The translations under genes were made by a program, and so were the position numbers. Source: Mesorhizobium sp. BR1-1-16 (GTDB taxonomy: Bacteria; Pseudomonadota; Alphaproteobacteria; Rhizobiales; Kaistiaceae). Taken from it: DNA of 64,000 nucleotides. Positions within the stretch are counted from its first letter, which is position 1. Every line of letters begins with the position of its first letter. Below are positions 53,008 through 62,099 of the stretch, piece by piece. The stretch spans positions 372,001 to 436,000 of the forward strand of contig NZ_JAIUIE010000002.1 in the NCBI RefSeq assembly GCF_020165495.1. The letters are read 5' to 3'. The notes under the pieces were generated by a model. The model did no database searches. It saw nothing but the letters and a program-made list of their open reading frames with translations, and was not told where the DNA came from.

Positions 53008-53838
53008 TCAGAAGGCCAGTTCCTTGAAACGCCGCGTCTGCGCCGTCAGCGCCACTTCGACCGGCAGGCGCTCCATGCTGGAGGCGCCGTAGAAGCCGTG
53101 GCAATGCGCAGCGTTGCGCAACACGAAGGCGGCATCGTCGGGCATCGCGATCGGACCGCCATGGCAGAGGATGATCACGTCGGAGCGCACCGCCATCGCG
53201 GCCTCGGCGATCGCATCGATCTCCCGCACGCAGTCGTCGAGCGACTTGGCCGAGGTCGCGCCGATCGCGCCGCCCGTGGTGACGCCCATATGCGCGACGA
53301 TGATGTCGGCGCCCGCCTCGGCCATGGCGCGCGCCTCGTCGGGATTGAAGACATAGGGCGTCGTCAGCATGTCGAGCCGGTGGGCCTCGCGGATCATGTC
53401 GACTTCGAGCGCGTAACCCATGCCGGTCTCCTCGAAGCTCGCCCGCATTACGCCGTCGAAGAGGCCGATCGTCGGAAAGTTCTGCACGCCGGAAAAGCCC
53501 ATGGCCTTCAGCTCGGCGAGGAACTGCGGCATCAGCACGAACGGGTCGGTGCCGTTGACGCCGGCGAGCACCGGCGTGTGCTTCACGACAGGCAGCACCT
53601 CAAGCGCCATGTCCTTCACGATCTCATTGGCATTGCCGTAGGCGAGCAGCCCCGCCGCCGAGCCGCGGCCCGCCATCCGGTAACGGCCGGAATTGTAGAT
53701 GATGATGAGATCGATGCCGCCCGCTTCCTCGCATTTGGCCGAAAGGCCGGTCCCGGCGCCGCCGCCGATGATCGGCACGCGGCGCTGAACCATGTCGTTG
53801 AAAGTGTCGAGGATCTGTCGGCGGGGAATGACGGGCAT
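53008..53838 (-). CDS. Phosphoenolpyruvate hydrolase-like TIM-barrel protein
   Basis: A 276-residue protein of the PEP_hydrolase/TIM-barrel family, with [40 protein letters not shown] near the N-terminus, [12 protein letters not shown] in the middle and [18 protein letters not shown] toward the C-terminus. Members occur next to Tm-1-like proteins; the two are fused in the plant protein Tm-1. The in vivo reaction is unclear. The gene lies 17 bases after the Tm-1-like gene in one operon. Confidence 0.9.
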   Translation of the reverse strand: MPVIPRRQILDTFNDMVQRRVPIIGGGAGTGLSAKCEEAGGIDLIIIYNSGRYRMAGRGSAAGLLAYGNANEIVKDMALEVLPVVKHTPVLAGVNGTDPFVLMPQFLAELKAMGFSGVQNFPTIGLFDGVMRASFEETGMGYALEVDMIREAHRLDMLTTPYVFNPDEARAMAEAGADIIVAHMGVTTGGAIGATSAKSLDDCVREIDAIAEAAMAVRSDVIILCHGGPIAMPDDAAFVLRNAAHCHGFYGASSMERLPVEVALTAQTRRFKELAF

Positions 53839-53855
53839 CCGCGCGTCCTTTCGTA

Positions 53856-55049
53856 TCAGTCTTTGATGTCATGAAAATGCCGGACGAGCGCATCGGCGAA
53901 GTCCGGATCGTTGATATGAAGCGGCAGCCGGACGATCCGTCGGCGCGCGGTCTGGTTGACCGTCGCCTCCAGCGCATCGAACAGCGCCGCATCGGCCTCA
54001 GGATCGTGGAACGCGCCGCCGGGCGTGTCGAGCGCCGAGATGCCGCGCTCGGGGATGAGGAAACGCACAGGCCCCGCGCAGGCATTGAGTTTTTCGCCGA
54101 TGAAGACGCCGAGAGCGCGATTTTCTTCAGCAGTGGTGCGCATCAGCGTGATGTTGGGATTGTGCTTGTAGAGCAGGCGGCCGCGATAATGCTCCGGCAC
54201 GGTATCGATGGCCCAGAAATTGACCATGTCGAGCGCGCCGACCGAGCCGACATAGGGAATGCCGCTGCGTGCAATGGCTCCGAGGCGGTCGGCGCCGGCC
54301 GAAAGTACGCCGCCAAAGAGATGATCGGCGATCTCCGTCGTCGTAACATCGATGACGCCGACCAGCATGCCGCTGTCGACGAGCTTTTCCATCGCCCGCC
54401 CACCTGTTCCCGTGGCATGGAAGACGAGACAGTCATGCGCCTCGCGAAGCAGTTCGGAAACGTGGGTGACGCAAGGCGTCGTGACGCCGAACATCGTCAG
54501 CCCGATCGGCGGCTTGCCGCTGGCCTCGACCACCGGATAGCGCACCATGCCGATGATGGCATGGGCGGCGTTCTGCAGGACGAGACGGCTGATCCGGTTG
54601 AGCCCGGCGAGATCCGTCACCGAGGGGACCATGACGATGTCGGAGACGCCGACATAGGGGCCGACATCGCCGGAGGCGAGTGTCGAGACCATGAGCTTCG
54701 GCAGGCCGACTGCCAGTTCTCGCATGCCGGCGGTGATGATCGACGTGCCGCCGCCACCGCCGATGCCGATGACGCCGCCGATATCGTTACGACTGATGAT
54801 GAAACGGGTGAATGCCTCGGCCATCGCAGCGACCGCTGTGCCGCGATCGGAAAGGCCAAGCACCGCGTTCGGCCCGCGCGGATGATGTGCGGCCACGGAT
54901 GATGCTGGAAACTCGGCCTCAACAGTCGATGGCTGCGTGCCGACATCGACCAGCGCGTGCGCCATGCCAGACGCCTCGATGACGCTTTTCAGGAAGTCGA
55001 GTTCCTCGCGCTTCGTGTCCGCCGTACCGACGATATAGATGCGCTTCAT
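53856..55049 (-). CDS. Tm-1-like ATP-binding domain protein (UPF0261)
   Basis: A 397-residue UPF0261 protein. The two-domain layout begins [24 protein letters not shown], then [39 protein letters not shown] with the nucleotide-binding glycine cluster, and ends [32 protein letters not shown]. In tomato, the homologous N-terminal part of Tm-1 binds ATP and inhibits tobamovirus replication; the bacterial function is unknown. It is the first gene of the minus-strand catabolic operon and is divergent from the TetR gene. Confidence 0.93.
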   Translation of the reverse strand: MKRIYIVGTADTKREELDFLKSVIEASGMAHALVDVGTQPSTVEAEFPASSVAAHHPRGPNAVLGLSDRGTAVAAMAEAFTRFIISRNDIGGVIGIGGGGGTSIITAGMRELAVGLPKLMVSTLASGDVGPYVGVSDIVMVPSVTDLAGLNRISRLVLQNAAHAIIGMVRYPVVEASGKPPIGLTMFGVTTPCVTHVSELLREAHDCLVFHATGTGGRAMEKLVDSGMLVGVIDVTTTEIADHLFGGVLSAGADRLGAIARSGIPYVGSVGALDMVNFWAIDTVPEHYRGRLLYKHNPNITLMRTTAEENRALGVFIGEKLNACAGPVRFLIPERGISALDTPGGAFHDPEADAALFDALEATVNQTARRRIVRLPLHINDPDFADALVRHFHDIKD

Positions 55050-55241
55050 GGCGTCCTCGACGTGCTTGCCATTCCGGTCGATGCGCCGTCTGGCCGAGCG
55101 AAAGGGCTGGCCGGAGAGGGGCTCTCGGCGGTTCGAAATGGCGGATTTGCTGGTGTTTATCGCCTTACGATGATCTCCCCAGGCATCGGAAAGGCAATTT
55201 GTCTGGTTGCATTATTTTTGAGACACGCGTATCGTATTGGC
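55050..55241. promoter_or_regulatory. Divergent promoter region, TetR gene and catabolic operon
   Basis: These 192 bases separate divergent operons. For the TetR gene a plausible promoter is TTGCAT (55207-55212), a 17-base spacer and TATCGT (55230-55235), which would start transcription at or just before the ATG, consistent with a leaderless mRNA and the lack of a ribosome site. TGTCT (55200-55204) with AGACA (55221-55225) forms an inverted repeat around the -35 region and is a candidate operator. Confidence 0.35.
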
Positions 55242-55946
55242 ATGTCAGTCTCAGGTCAAGAGCAGCAGGGACGGCCGGTCGAGAAGGGTCCGCGCGGTCG
55301 CATGAAGCGGCTGATGCTGGATACGGCGCTTCGCCTGATGCAGGACGGGGGCAGCCCTTCGGTTTCGGACGTGGCGGAGGCGGCGCAGGTTTCACGCGCC
55401 ACGGCCTATCGCTATTTCCCGAGCCAGGCGGCGATGATCCAGGCGGCGGTCGACGATGCGCTGGGACCGGTACTCGACTGGAAGCCGACCGACGGCGATG
55501 CGGCAAGGAATGTCGCGGATTTGTTCGGTTTCGCCTTCAGGCGGATGGAGGCCTATGAGGCGACCCATCGCGCGGCCCTTCTCCTGGCGCTCGACCAGTG
55601 GCAGCGCCGCCGCGCCGGGACGCTGGGCGCCGAGACGCGCGTGGTGCGCGGCAACAGGCGTGGGCTGCTGAAGGCGGCGGTTGCGCCGCTCGATGAGGAA
55701 ATCGGCCGCGATGCCGCGGAGCGGGTGACGCAGGCGCTGTCGCTCGTCTTCGGCATCGAGGCGATCGTCATCCTAAAGGATATCTGGGGCCTCGATGCAA
55801 AGGGAGCCGAGGCCGTGGCAAGTTGGGCGGCATCCGCCCTGATCCGGCAGGCGCTTCTTGAGGCGCGGGAGGGAGAGACCCGCGCCGAAAAGAAAACCCT
55901 GGATCCGGCCAAGGGAGAAGGGAAGACGCACAAGAAGGGGGCCTAG
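55242..55946 (+). CDS. TetR/AcrR-family transcriptional regulator
   Basis: A 234-residue TetR-type repressor. ATG 55242 gives a short N-arm followed by MLDTALRLMQDGG and the helix-turn-helix SVSDVAEAAQVSRATAYRYFPSQAAMI. The frame is open further upstream to 54957, but that part overlaps the divergent gene. The ligand domain runs to about residue 205, and the C-terminus is a charged Lys/Glu-rich tail. It is divergent from the catabolic operon and 71 bases before the sugar transporter genes, so it probably controls both in response to a sugar metabolite. Confidence 0.92.
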   Translation: MSVSGQEQQGRPVEKGPRGRMKRLMLDTALRLMQDGGSPSVSDVAEAAQVSRATAYRYFPSQAAMIQAAVDDALGPVLDWKPTDGDAARNVADLFGFAFRRMEAYEATHRAALLLALDQWQRRRAGTLGAETRVVRGNRRGLLKAAVAPLDEEIGRDAAERVTQALSLVFGIEAIVILKDIWGLDAKGAEAVASWAASALIRQALLEAREGETRAEKKTLDPAKGEGKTHKKGA

Positions 55947-56017
55947 CCGCGCATACGGCGAAGCAAGCTGCCGACCCCTGAAGAATAATGGCAGTGGGAG
56001 AGGGAGGAGATATTGAG

Positions 56018-57331
56018 ATGAGGAAGAACCTCAAGCTGTTGCTGGCCGGGGCGGCATTCACGCTGGCCGGCGCGGCGAGCGCTCATGCGGAAGATCTCAC
56101 GATCTTCTGGGCGGAGTGGGATCCCGCAAATTACCTTCAGGAACTCGTCAACGAATACGCAGCGGAATCCGGCGACACGATCACCGTCGAGACGACGCCC
56201 TGGTCCGATTTCCAGACCAAGACATTCGCCGAGTTCAATGCTCACGGCGATGCCTATGACATGGTCGTCGGCGACAGCCAGTGGCTCGGCGCAGGCGCGA
56301 CGCAGGGGCATTATGTCGACCTGACGGACTTCTTCAACGCGAACAAGCTGAACGACGTCATGGCCCCGGCCACCGTCAAATACTACGCCGAATATCCAGG
56401 CGGCAGCGGCAAGTATTGGGCGATCCCGCTCGAGGGCGATGCCGTCGGCTGGGCCTACCGCAAGGACTGGTTCGAGGACCCGAAGGAGAAGGACGCGTTC
56501 AAGGCCAAATATGGCTACGATCTCGCTATTCCCGAGACCTACGCCCAGCTGCGCGATATCGCCGAATTTTTCTATCGCCCCGACGAGAAGAAATACGGCG
56601 TCGCGATCTACACCGACAATTCCTATGACGCCATGGCAATGGGCGTCGAGAGCGCCATCTTCTCGTATGGTGGCGAGCTCGGCGATTATGCCACCTACAA
56701 GGTCGACGGCATCACCAATTCCAAGGAGGCCATTGCCGGCCTCGAGATGTACAAGGACCTCTACAAGTTCACGCCTCCGGGCTGGGGCAAGACGTTCTTC
56801 ATCGAGGACAACCAGGCGATCACCGAAGGCCTGGCGGCGATGAGCATGAACTTCTTCGCCTTCTTCCCGCCGCTCGTGAACAAGTCGACCAACCCGAATG
56901 CCGACGTCACCGGCTTCTTTGCCAATCCGGCCGGTCCCGGCGGCCAGCGCTTCGCGGCGCTCGGTGGCCAGGGCATCTCGATCGTCTCCTATTCGAAGAA
57001 GCAGGAGGCCTCGAAGAAGTTCCTTGAGTGGTTCATCAAGGATTCGACGCAGAAGCGCTGGGCAGAGCTCGGCGGTTATACGGCCAGCCAGGCCGTCCTG
57101 AAGTCGCCGGAATTCCAGAACGCCACGCCCTACAACAAGGCGTTCTACGATACGATGTTCATGGTCAAGGACTTCTGGGCCACCCCGGAATACGCCGAGA
57201 TTCTCGACCAGTTCAACCAGAACATCTATCCCTATGTCGTTGGCGACAAGGGCACGGCGCAGGAAGCGCTGGACAAGACGGTCAAGGACTGGACCGCCAC
57301 GTTCAACAAGTACAACCGCTACAGCAACTGA
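56018..57331 (+). CDS. Sugar ABC transporter substrate-binding protein (CUT1)
   Basis: A 437-residue periplasmic solute-binding protein. ATG 56018 has GGGAGGAG about 8 bases upstream and yields a signal peptide (MRKNLKLLLAGAAFTLAGAA to AHA). Family-type segments include LTIFWAEWDPANYLQELVNEY, YDMVVGDSQWLGAGATQGHYVDLTDFF and GGQRFAALGGQGISI. It would bind an oligosaccharide, polyol or similar carbohydrate. A strong hairpin follows the stop, which should raise its expression above that of the permeases. Confidence 0.95.
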   Translation: MRKNLKLLLAGAAFTLAGAASAHAEDLTIFWAEWDPANYLQELVNEYAAESGDTITVETTPWSDFQTKTFAEFNAHGDAYDMVVGDSQWLGAGATQGHYVDLTDFFNANKLNDVMAPATVKYYAEYPGGSGKYWAIPLEGDAVGWAYRKDWFEDPKEKDAFKAKYGYDLAIPETYAQLRDIAEFFYRPDEKKYGVAIYTDNSYDAMAMGVESAIFSYGGELGDYATYKVDGITNSKEAIAGLEMYKDLYKFTPPGWGKTFFIEDNQAITEGLAAMSMNFFAFFPPLVNKSTNPNADVTGFFANPAGPGGQRFAALGGQGISIVSYSKKQEASKKFLEWFIKDSTQKRWAELGGYTASQAVLKSPEFQNATPYNKAFYDTMFMVKDFWATPEYAEILDQFNQNIYPYVVGDKGTAQEALDKTVKDWTATFNKYNRYSN

Positions 57332-57347
57332 CCGTTGATCGGTCCTG

Positions 57348-57371
57348 TCCGGGGGCGGGAAGGCCCCCGGA
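57348..57371 (+). terminator. Hairpin/attenuator after the sugar-binding protein gene
   Basis: A perfect 9-bp stem (TCCGGGGGC, 57348-57356, with GCCCCCGGA, 57363-57371) and 6-nt loop is followed by TATCATTTG. It lies 17 bases past the binding-protein stop and 30 before the permease start, and probably acts as a partial terminator or 3' stabiliser. Confidence 0.6.
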
Positions 57372-57401
57372 TATCATTTGCTCGACCCCGGGAGGCGGTG
57401 C

Positions 57402-58307
57402 GTGACCAGTCTGGCGACCAAAATGGATTCCTTGGCGCGGCCCGCCCAGCGGAGCGGCCTCAGCGATCTTGGAATTCGAAATCTCTTCATCATCCCGACG
57501 GTCCTGTTCCTGATCGTCTTCAATATCTTTCCGCTCATCTATTCGCTCGGCTATTCCTTCACTGATTTCAGCGCCTCCGCGAACGCACCGGCGAATTTCG
57601 TTGGTCTCAGGAATTATCGCGAACTGCTGAGCGACGAAAAGATCTGGGCGAATTTCGCGATCACCGCAAAATACGTCATCATCTCCGTGAGCGGCCAGAT
57701 GATCGTCGGCTTCGGTCTCGCTCTGCTGCTCAACCGCACCTTTCCGATGAAGGGTCTGGTGACGACGTTGCTGCTTCTCCCGATGATGATGTCTGCGGCC
57801 GTTGTCGGCCTGTTCTGGAAGCTTCTCTACGATCCGTCCTGGGGCATCATCAACTATGCCCTCGGCCTCGGCGATTTCGCCTGGCTGTCCAATCCCGATG
57901 CCGCGCTCTTCGCGATCGCGATCACCGATATCTGGATGTGGGCGCCGTTCGTCATGCTGCTGTCGCTGGCAGGTCTCTCGGCGGTGCCGAAATATCTCTA
58001 CGAGGCTGCCGCCATCGATCGCGCCGGCGCCTGGTACACATTCCGGCGTATCACCTTGCCGCTGGTCGCGCCGATCCTTCTGATCGCCCTGATCTTCCGC
58101 ACAATGGAGGCCTTCAAGACCTTCGACATCGCCTACATCATGTCGACGCAGCCGACGACGGAAGTCATCGCGATCCGCCTTTACAAGCAAGCCTTCCAGC
58201 AATGGGACACCGGCAAGTCCTGCGCACTCGCCTATATAGTGCTGATCATGGTTCTGGCGATCACCAACATCTATGTGAAGTATCTCAACAAGGTGAAGGA
58301 GCGCTAG
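57402..58307 (+). CDS. Sugar ABC transporter permease (MalF-type)
   Basis: A 301-residue permease with six predicted helices. GTG 57402 was chosen because GGGAGG lies 6 bases upstream. The first helix is NLFIIPTVLFLIVFNIFPLIYSLGYSF, and the coupling loop reads LYEAAAIDRAGAWYTFRRITLPL (EAA motif). The C-terminal half includes RTMEAFKTFDIAYIMS. It pairs with the permease encoded one base downstream. Confidence 0.95.
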   Translation: MTSLATKMDSLARPAQRSGLSDLGIRNLFIIPTVLFLIVFNIFPLIYSLGYSFTDFSASANAPANFVGLRNYRELLSDEKIWANFAITAKYVIISVSGQMIVGFGLALLLNRTFPMKGLVTTLLLLPMMMSAAVVGLFWKLLYDPSWGIINYALGLGDFAWLSNPDAALFAIAITDIWMWAPFVMLLSLAGLSAVPKYLYEAAAIDRAGAWYTFRRITLPLVAPILLIALIFRTMEAFKTFDIAYIMSTQPTTEVIAIRLYKQAFQQWDTGKSCALAYIVLIMVLAITNIYVKYLNKVKER

Positions 58308-58308
58308 G

Positions 58309-59265
58309 ATGGCGGCCGTCAAGTCTTCCGGCCGCGCTGCGGTCAATCGCCTCGCCGTCGTCGGCGTCATCATCGCGACGCTGATCTTCCTGGCGCCGAT
58401 CTACTGGATCGCCTCGACGGCCTTCAAGCCGCGGGCGCTGGCGACGACCGTGCCGCCGACCGTGCTGTTCCAGCCCGAGATCACCTCGTTCATCAAGCTC
58501 TTCGTCAAGCGGGTACAGATGAACAAGCCTGTTGATCCTGAGGCTTATGCGGCCGCTCCGTGGTGGGAGCAGCGCATCATGGACAATGGCGAGCGCGTGC
58601 TGCGCGCCGGCAACAGCGTCCAGGTCTCGGGCTATCCGAGCCGCTTCATGAACAGCCTGATCATCGCGATCACCTCGACGGTGCTGGCGGTCGGCATGGG
58701 GACGTTCACTGCCTATGGTTTCTCGCGCTTCAGGGTCAAAGGGGAGGCGGACCTCCTCTTCTTCATCCTGTCGACGCGCATGCTGCCGCCGATCGTCGTC
58801 GCCATTCCGATGTTCCTGATGTACCGGGCGGTCGGTCTCACCGACACGCATATAGGCCTGATCATCCTCTACATCGCGTTCAATCTCTCCTTCTCGGTCT
58901 GGCTCATGAAGGGTTTCATGGACGAGATTCCGAAGGAATATGAGGAGGCGGCGCTCGTCGATGGCTACACGCGCATGCAGGCCTTCTTCAAGATCGTGCT
59001 GCCCGAGGCAGCGACCGGCATCGCCGCCACCGCGGTGTTCTGCTTCATCACCGCCTGGAATGAATATGCCTTCGCGCTGATCATGACCAACCGGCGCGCC
59101 CAGACGGCGCCGCCCTTCATTCCCTCGCAGCTCGGCTCGGGCCTGCCGGACTGGACGGTGATCGCCGCGGGAACGACGCTGTTCCTGTTGCCGGTCGCGA
59201 TCTTCACCTTCGCTCTTCGTGGCCATCTGCTGCGCGGCGTGACCTTCGGCGCCATCCGCAAGTAG
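58309..59265 (+). CDS. Sugar ABC transporter permease (MalG-type)
   Basis: A 318-residue permease with the N-terminal helix LAVVGVIIATLIFLAPIYWIASTAFKPRA, a periplasmic insert of about 60 residues (QMNKPVDPEAYAAAPWWEQRI) between helices 1 and 2, and the coupling loop EYEEAALVDGYTRMQAFFKIVLP. The insert and the family-typical AWNEYAFALIMTNR fit CUT1 transporters for polyols or glycerol-like compounds. It is followed after 13 bases by a small membrane protein gene. Confidence 0.95.
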   Translation: MAAVKSSGRAAVNRLAVVGVIIATLIFLAPIYWIASTAFKPRALATTVPPTVLFQPEITSFIKLFVKRVQMNKPVDPEAYAAAPWWEQRIMDNGERVLRAGNSVQVSGYPSRFMNSLIIAITSTVLAVGMGTFTAYGFSRFRVKGEADLLFFILSTRMLPPIVVAIPMFLMYRAVGLTDTHIGLIILYIAFNLSFSVWLMKGFMDEIPKEYEEAALVDGYTRMQAFFKIVLPEAATGIAATAVFCFITAWNEYAFALIMTNRRAQTAPPFIPSQLGSGLPDWTVIAAGTTLFLLPVAIFTFALRGHLLRGVTFGAIRK

Positions 59266-59278
59266 AGGAGGCAGACCC

Positions 59279-59476
59279 ATGAATTTCCGTGAACTGTGTG
59301 CTCGCTGGATCGAGCCTGGCTCCATCGCCCTGATGGTCGGCGGCATCATCGCCCTCTGCCAGCCCTGGCACCATGGCCTGCATGCCTGGAGCGTCTCGAT
59401 CATCCTGGTCGGCCTCGTCGGTTTCAATATCGCCGCGCATGTGCCGAAGCCACTTCAAGACGGCAAGGACGCCTGA
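59279..59476 (+). CDS. Small two-helix membrane protein of the ABC transporter operon
   Basis: A 65-residue protein with two hydrophobic segments (SIALMVGGIIALCQPW and SVSIILVGLVGFNIAAHV). RBS GAGGAGG lies shortly before its ATG, and the ATPase gene starts 3 bases after its stop, so it is a genuine operon member. Small membrane proteins at this position occur in rhizobial glycerol-type transporters (GlpU). The function is unknown; it may assist or regulate the permease complex. Confidence 0.8.
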   Translation: MNFRELCARWIEPGSIALMVGGIIALCQPWHHGLHAWSVSIILVGLVGFNIAAHVPKPLQDGKDA

Positions 59477-59479
59477 GCC

Positions 59480-60595
59480 ATGGCCGAGATCGTCCTTTCC
59501 AACGTCCAGAAGTTCTTTGGTGCCGTTCAGGTCATCCGCGACATGAACTTGACCATCGCCGATCGCGAGTTCGTCGTGCTGCTCGGCCCATCCGGCTGCG
59601 GCAAGACGACGACGCTCCGCGCCATTGCCGGTCTCGAGGACATCACATCGGGCGAGATCCGCATCGACGGCAAGCCCGTGCAGGATCTTGAGGCATCGCA
59701 GCGCGACATCGCCTTCGTGTTCCAGCTTTATGCGCTCTATCCGCATCTGACCGTGTTCGAGAATATCGCCTTTCCGCTGCGCGCGGCGGGCGGAGCGCGC
59801 GCCGACGTGGAGCGCGAGGTCAATGCCGTCGCCCGCGCGCTCGATATCGGCCATTTCCTCGGCAAGCGGCCCTCGGCGCTCTCGGGCGGCGACATGCAGC
59901 GCGTTGCCATCGGTCGCGCCTTGGTGCGCCGTCCCAAGGCCATTTTGATGGACGAGCCGATCGGCGCTCTCGATGCCAAGCTGCGCGAGGACATGCGGGC
60001 GGAGCTGAAGCGGCTGCATATCGAGAACAAGGCGACCTCGGTCTATGTCACGCATGATCAGGTCGAGGCGATGTCGCTTGCCGACCGCATCGTGGTGATG
60101 AGCGAGGGTGTGCTGCAACAGGTCGGAACGCCGATCGAGGTCTACCAGAACCCCGCCAATCTCTTCGTGGCGCAGTTCATCGGCAGCCCGGTGATGAACA
60201 TCGCCGATGCAAGGCTCGAAACCGAGGGCGACGAGGCGAAGGTCCGGCTCGGTGATGCCGGAGAAGCCTTCGGCGTTCCGCTGGCGCTGCCGGGGGCAAT
60301 CGAGGCCAGCGGGCGTGGCGCGGGCGGGCTTTCTCTGGGCATCCGGCCGGAGGGCGTCATCGTCGCCCATGCTCCCGGCAAAGGCCTCGTGCCGCTCGAA
60401 GCGCATGGCATCGAGCCGCTCGGCGCCTATGACATCGTCGATCTCAAGGTCGGTTCGGGCGTGTTGCGCGCCCGGACAGCCTCCGGCTTCGTTGGCAAGC
60501 CCGGCGACACCGTCTTCGCGCGTCTTGATGAGACACAGACGCATTTCTTCGACACGAGGTCCGGGCAGTCGCTTGGCGTGAGGCTGGGAGCGTAG
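59480..60595 (+). CDS. Sugar ABC transporter ATP-binding protein, first of two
   Basis: A 371-residue MalK/UgpC-like ATPase with Walker A GPSGCGKTT, signature LSGGDMQRVAIGRAL, Walker B ILMDEPIGALDAKL and switch VYVTHDQVEAMSLA. The C-terminal TOBE/OB region (about 240-370) includes LGIRPEGVIVAHAPG. The signature has D in place of the usual E/Q after SGG, as in rhizobial glycerol-type ATPases. It is followed after 2 bases by a second ATPase gene, so the transporter may use a heterodimer. Confidence 0.94.
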   Translation: MAEIVLSNVQKFFGAVQVIRDMNLTIADREFVVLLGPSGCGKTTTLRAIAGLEDITSGEIRIDGKPVQDLEASQRDIAFVFQLYALYPHLTVFENIAFPLRAAGGARADVEREVNAVARALDIGHFLGKRPSALSGGDMQRVAIGRALVRRPKAILMDEPIGALDAKLREDMRAELKRLHIENKATSVYVTHDQVEAMSLADRIVVMSEGVLQQVGTPIEVYQNPANLFVAQFIGSPVMNIADARLETEGDEAKVRLGDAGEAFGVPLALPGAIEASGRGAGGLSLGIRPEGVIVAHAPGKGLVPLEAHGIEPLGAYDIVDLKVGSGVLRARTASGFVGKPGDTVFARLDETQTHFFDTRSGQSLGVRLGA

Positions 60596-60597
60596 AG

Positions 60598-61704
60598 ATG
60601 GCGCATGTCCGCTTGAACGGCATCACCAAGCGCTTCGGCGCGCATACGGCGCTGGAGAATCTCGATCTCGAGATCGAGGATGGGCAGTTCTTCGTGCTGC
60701 TCGGCCCGACCGGCGCCGGCAAGACGACGACGCTGCGGCTCATCGCCGGGCTGGAGAAACCGACGGCCGGCACGATCGAGATCGGCGGCGTCAATGTCGG
60801 CGATTGGGGGGCGGCCGAGCGCGACGTCGCGCTGGTCCTCCAGCAATATTCGCTCTATCCGCGCTACACGGTGCGGCAAAACCTCGAATTCCCGTTGAAG
60901 TCGAATATCCGCCGCATGGCGCAGCCCGATATCGATCAGCGTGTCGCCCGTGCCGCCAAGACGCTTCGCATCGAGCACCTCCTGGAACGCAAGGTCGATC
61001 GCCTCTCCGGCGGCGAAATGCAGCGCGTCTCCATCGGTCGCGCCATTGTGCGCTCGCCGCGCATCTTCCTGATGGACGAACCGCTCAGCAATCTTGACGC
61101 CAAGCTGCGCGAAACGCTCCGATCCGAGCTCAAGGATCTGCAGATGAAGCTCGGCGCCACCTTCCTGTTCGTCACGCACGACCAGATCGAGGCGATGTCG
61201 ATGGGCGACAAGGTGGGCGTGCTCAACAATGGGCGGCTCGCCCAGGTTGGCACGCCCTACGAGATTTATCACCATCCGCGCGATACCTATGTCGCCGGCT
61301 TTGTCGGATCGCCAGCGATGAACCTTCTCGCCGCCGATCTTCTCGGCGACCGGATGCGCATCCCATCCGGCGCCATCGAGTTCGCCGTCAGCCCGGCGCT
61401 CCGGGCCCGGCTTGGCCGCAGCAGCGGCCCGGTGACGCTCGGTATTCGCGCTGAAAATGTCCATCTCGATCCCGCCGGGCTGATCGAGGCGCGCGTCTGG
61501 GGCTTTGAAAATCACGGGGTCGAGAAGATCGTGACGTTGAAGACCGGCGATTGCCTGTTCAAGGCGACAATGCCGGCATCGATCCCAACCGCGATCGACG
61601 AGCCGATGCGGCTGAGCTTCGATCAGAGCCGCCTGCATGCCTTCGACGCGGCGACCGGCCTCAATCTCTCGCAAGAAGGCCGCGAACTGGAGGCGGCCGA
61701 ATAG
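60598..61704 (+). CDS. Sugar ABC transporter ATP-binding protein, second of two
   Basis: A 368-residue MalK/UgpC-like ATPase with Walker A GPTGAGKTT, signature LSGGEMQRVSIGRAI, Walker B FLMDEPLSNLDAKL and switch LFVTHDQIEAMSMGDK. The C-terminal TOBE region contains LGIRAENVHLDPAG. It is the last gene of the transport operon. The pairing of two different ATPases, two permeases and a small membrane protein matches the layout of the rhizobial glycerol transporter, although substrate cannot be concluded from that. Confidence 0.94.
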   Translation: MAHVRLNGITKRFGAHTALENLDLEIEDGQFFVLLGPTGAGKTTTLRLIAGLEKPTAGTIEIGGVNVGDWGAAERDVALVLQQYSLYPRYTVRQNLEFPLKSNIRRMAQPDIDQRVARAAKTLRIEHLLERKVDRLSGGEMQRVSIGRAIVRSPRIFLMDEPLSNLDAKLRETLRSELKDLQMKLGATFLFVTHDQIEAMSMGDKVGVLNNGRLAQVGTPYEIYHHPRDTYVAGFVGSPAMNLLAADLLGDRMRIPSGAIEFAVSPALRARLGRSSGPVTLGIRAENVHLDPAGLIEARVWGFENHGVEKIVTLKTGDCLFKATMPASIPTAIDEPMRLSFDQSRLHAFDAATGLNLSQEGRELEAAE

Positions 61705-61739
61705 TGGCAGGCGGCGGGGCGTTCAGTCGCCGCTCCGCA

Positions 61740-62069
61740 TCAGTCCAGATGGAAGACCTCTTCCATCATCGCCCACCACTCGCCTGATTTTGCCGAGGCG
61801 AGCGGCTGCTGGCACGCGTCGGTCTGCGCCAGCCAGGTCTGGACGGCCGGCTCCTGGCCGAGCCGTGCCGCGTCGGCCGGCCAGTCCTCGCCGTGATACT
61901 CCCAGCTGCCGAACAGCAGATTTTCCGGCTCGCGGAGATAGATCGTGTAGTTGCGCACGCCGGCGGCCGAGAGCAGGGCATTGACCTCTGCCGACCCCTC
62001 GGCGTGCAGGCGCTTGTACTCAGCGATCGCCTCGGCCTTGATGCCGATGACCATGCCCATCCGTTGCAT
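61740..62069 (-). CDS. L-rhamnose mutarotase family protein
   Basis: A 109-residue dimeric alpha/beta-barrel protein of the RhaM/RhaU family. Family features are MGMVIGIKAEAIAEYKRLHAEG with the active-site His, GVRNYTIYLREPENLLFGSWEYHG and the C-terminal GEWWAMMEEVFHLD with the paired Trp. Such enzymes interconvert alpha and beta anomers of L-rhamnose or related sugars. Here the gene lies directly downstream of two nucleoside-type ABC permease genes (30-base gap), so the sugar handled may come in by that transporter. Confidence 0.9.
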   Translation of the reverse strand: MQRMGMVIGIKAEAIAEYKRLHAEGSAEVNALLSAAGVRNYTIYLREPENLLFGSWEYHGEDWPADAARLGQEPAVQTWLAQTDACQQPLASAKSGEWWAMMEEVFHLD

Positions 62070-62099
62070 GACGTCTCCCTCCCGCTCCGTATCGCGACC

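Noticed and set aside
61711-61733. Terminator between the ABC operon and the mutarotase gene
   Set aside because: GCGGCG/CGCCGC gives a 6-bp stem with an 11-nt loop and no T run; too weak to list as a feature.
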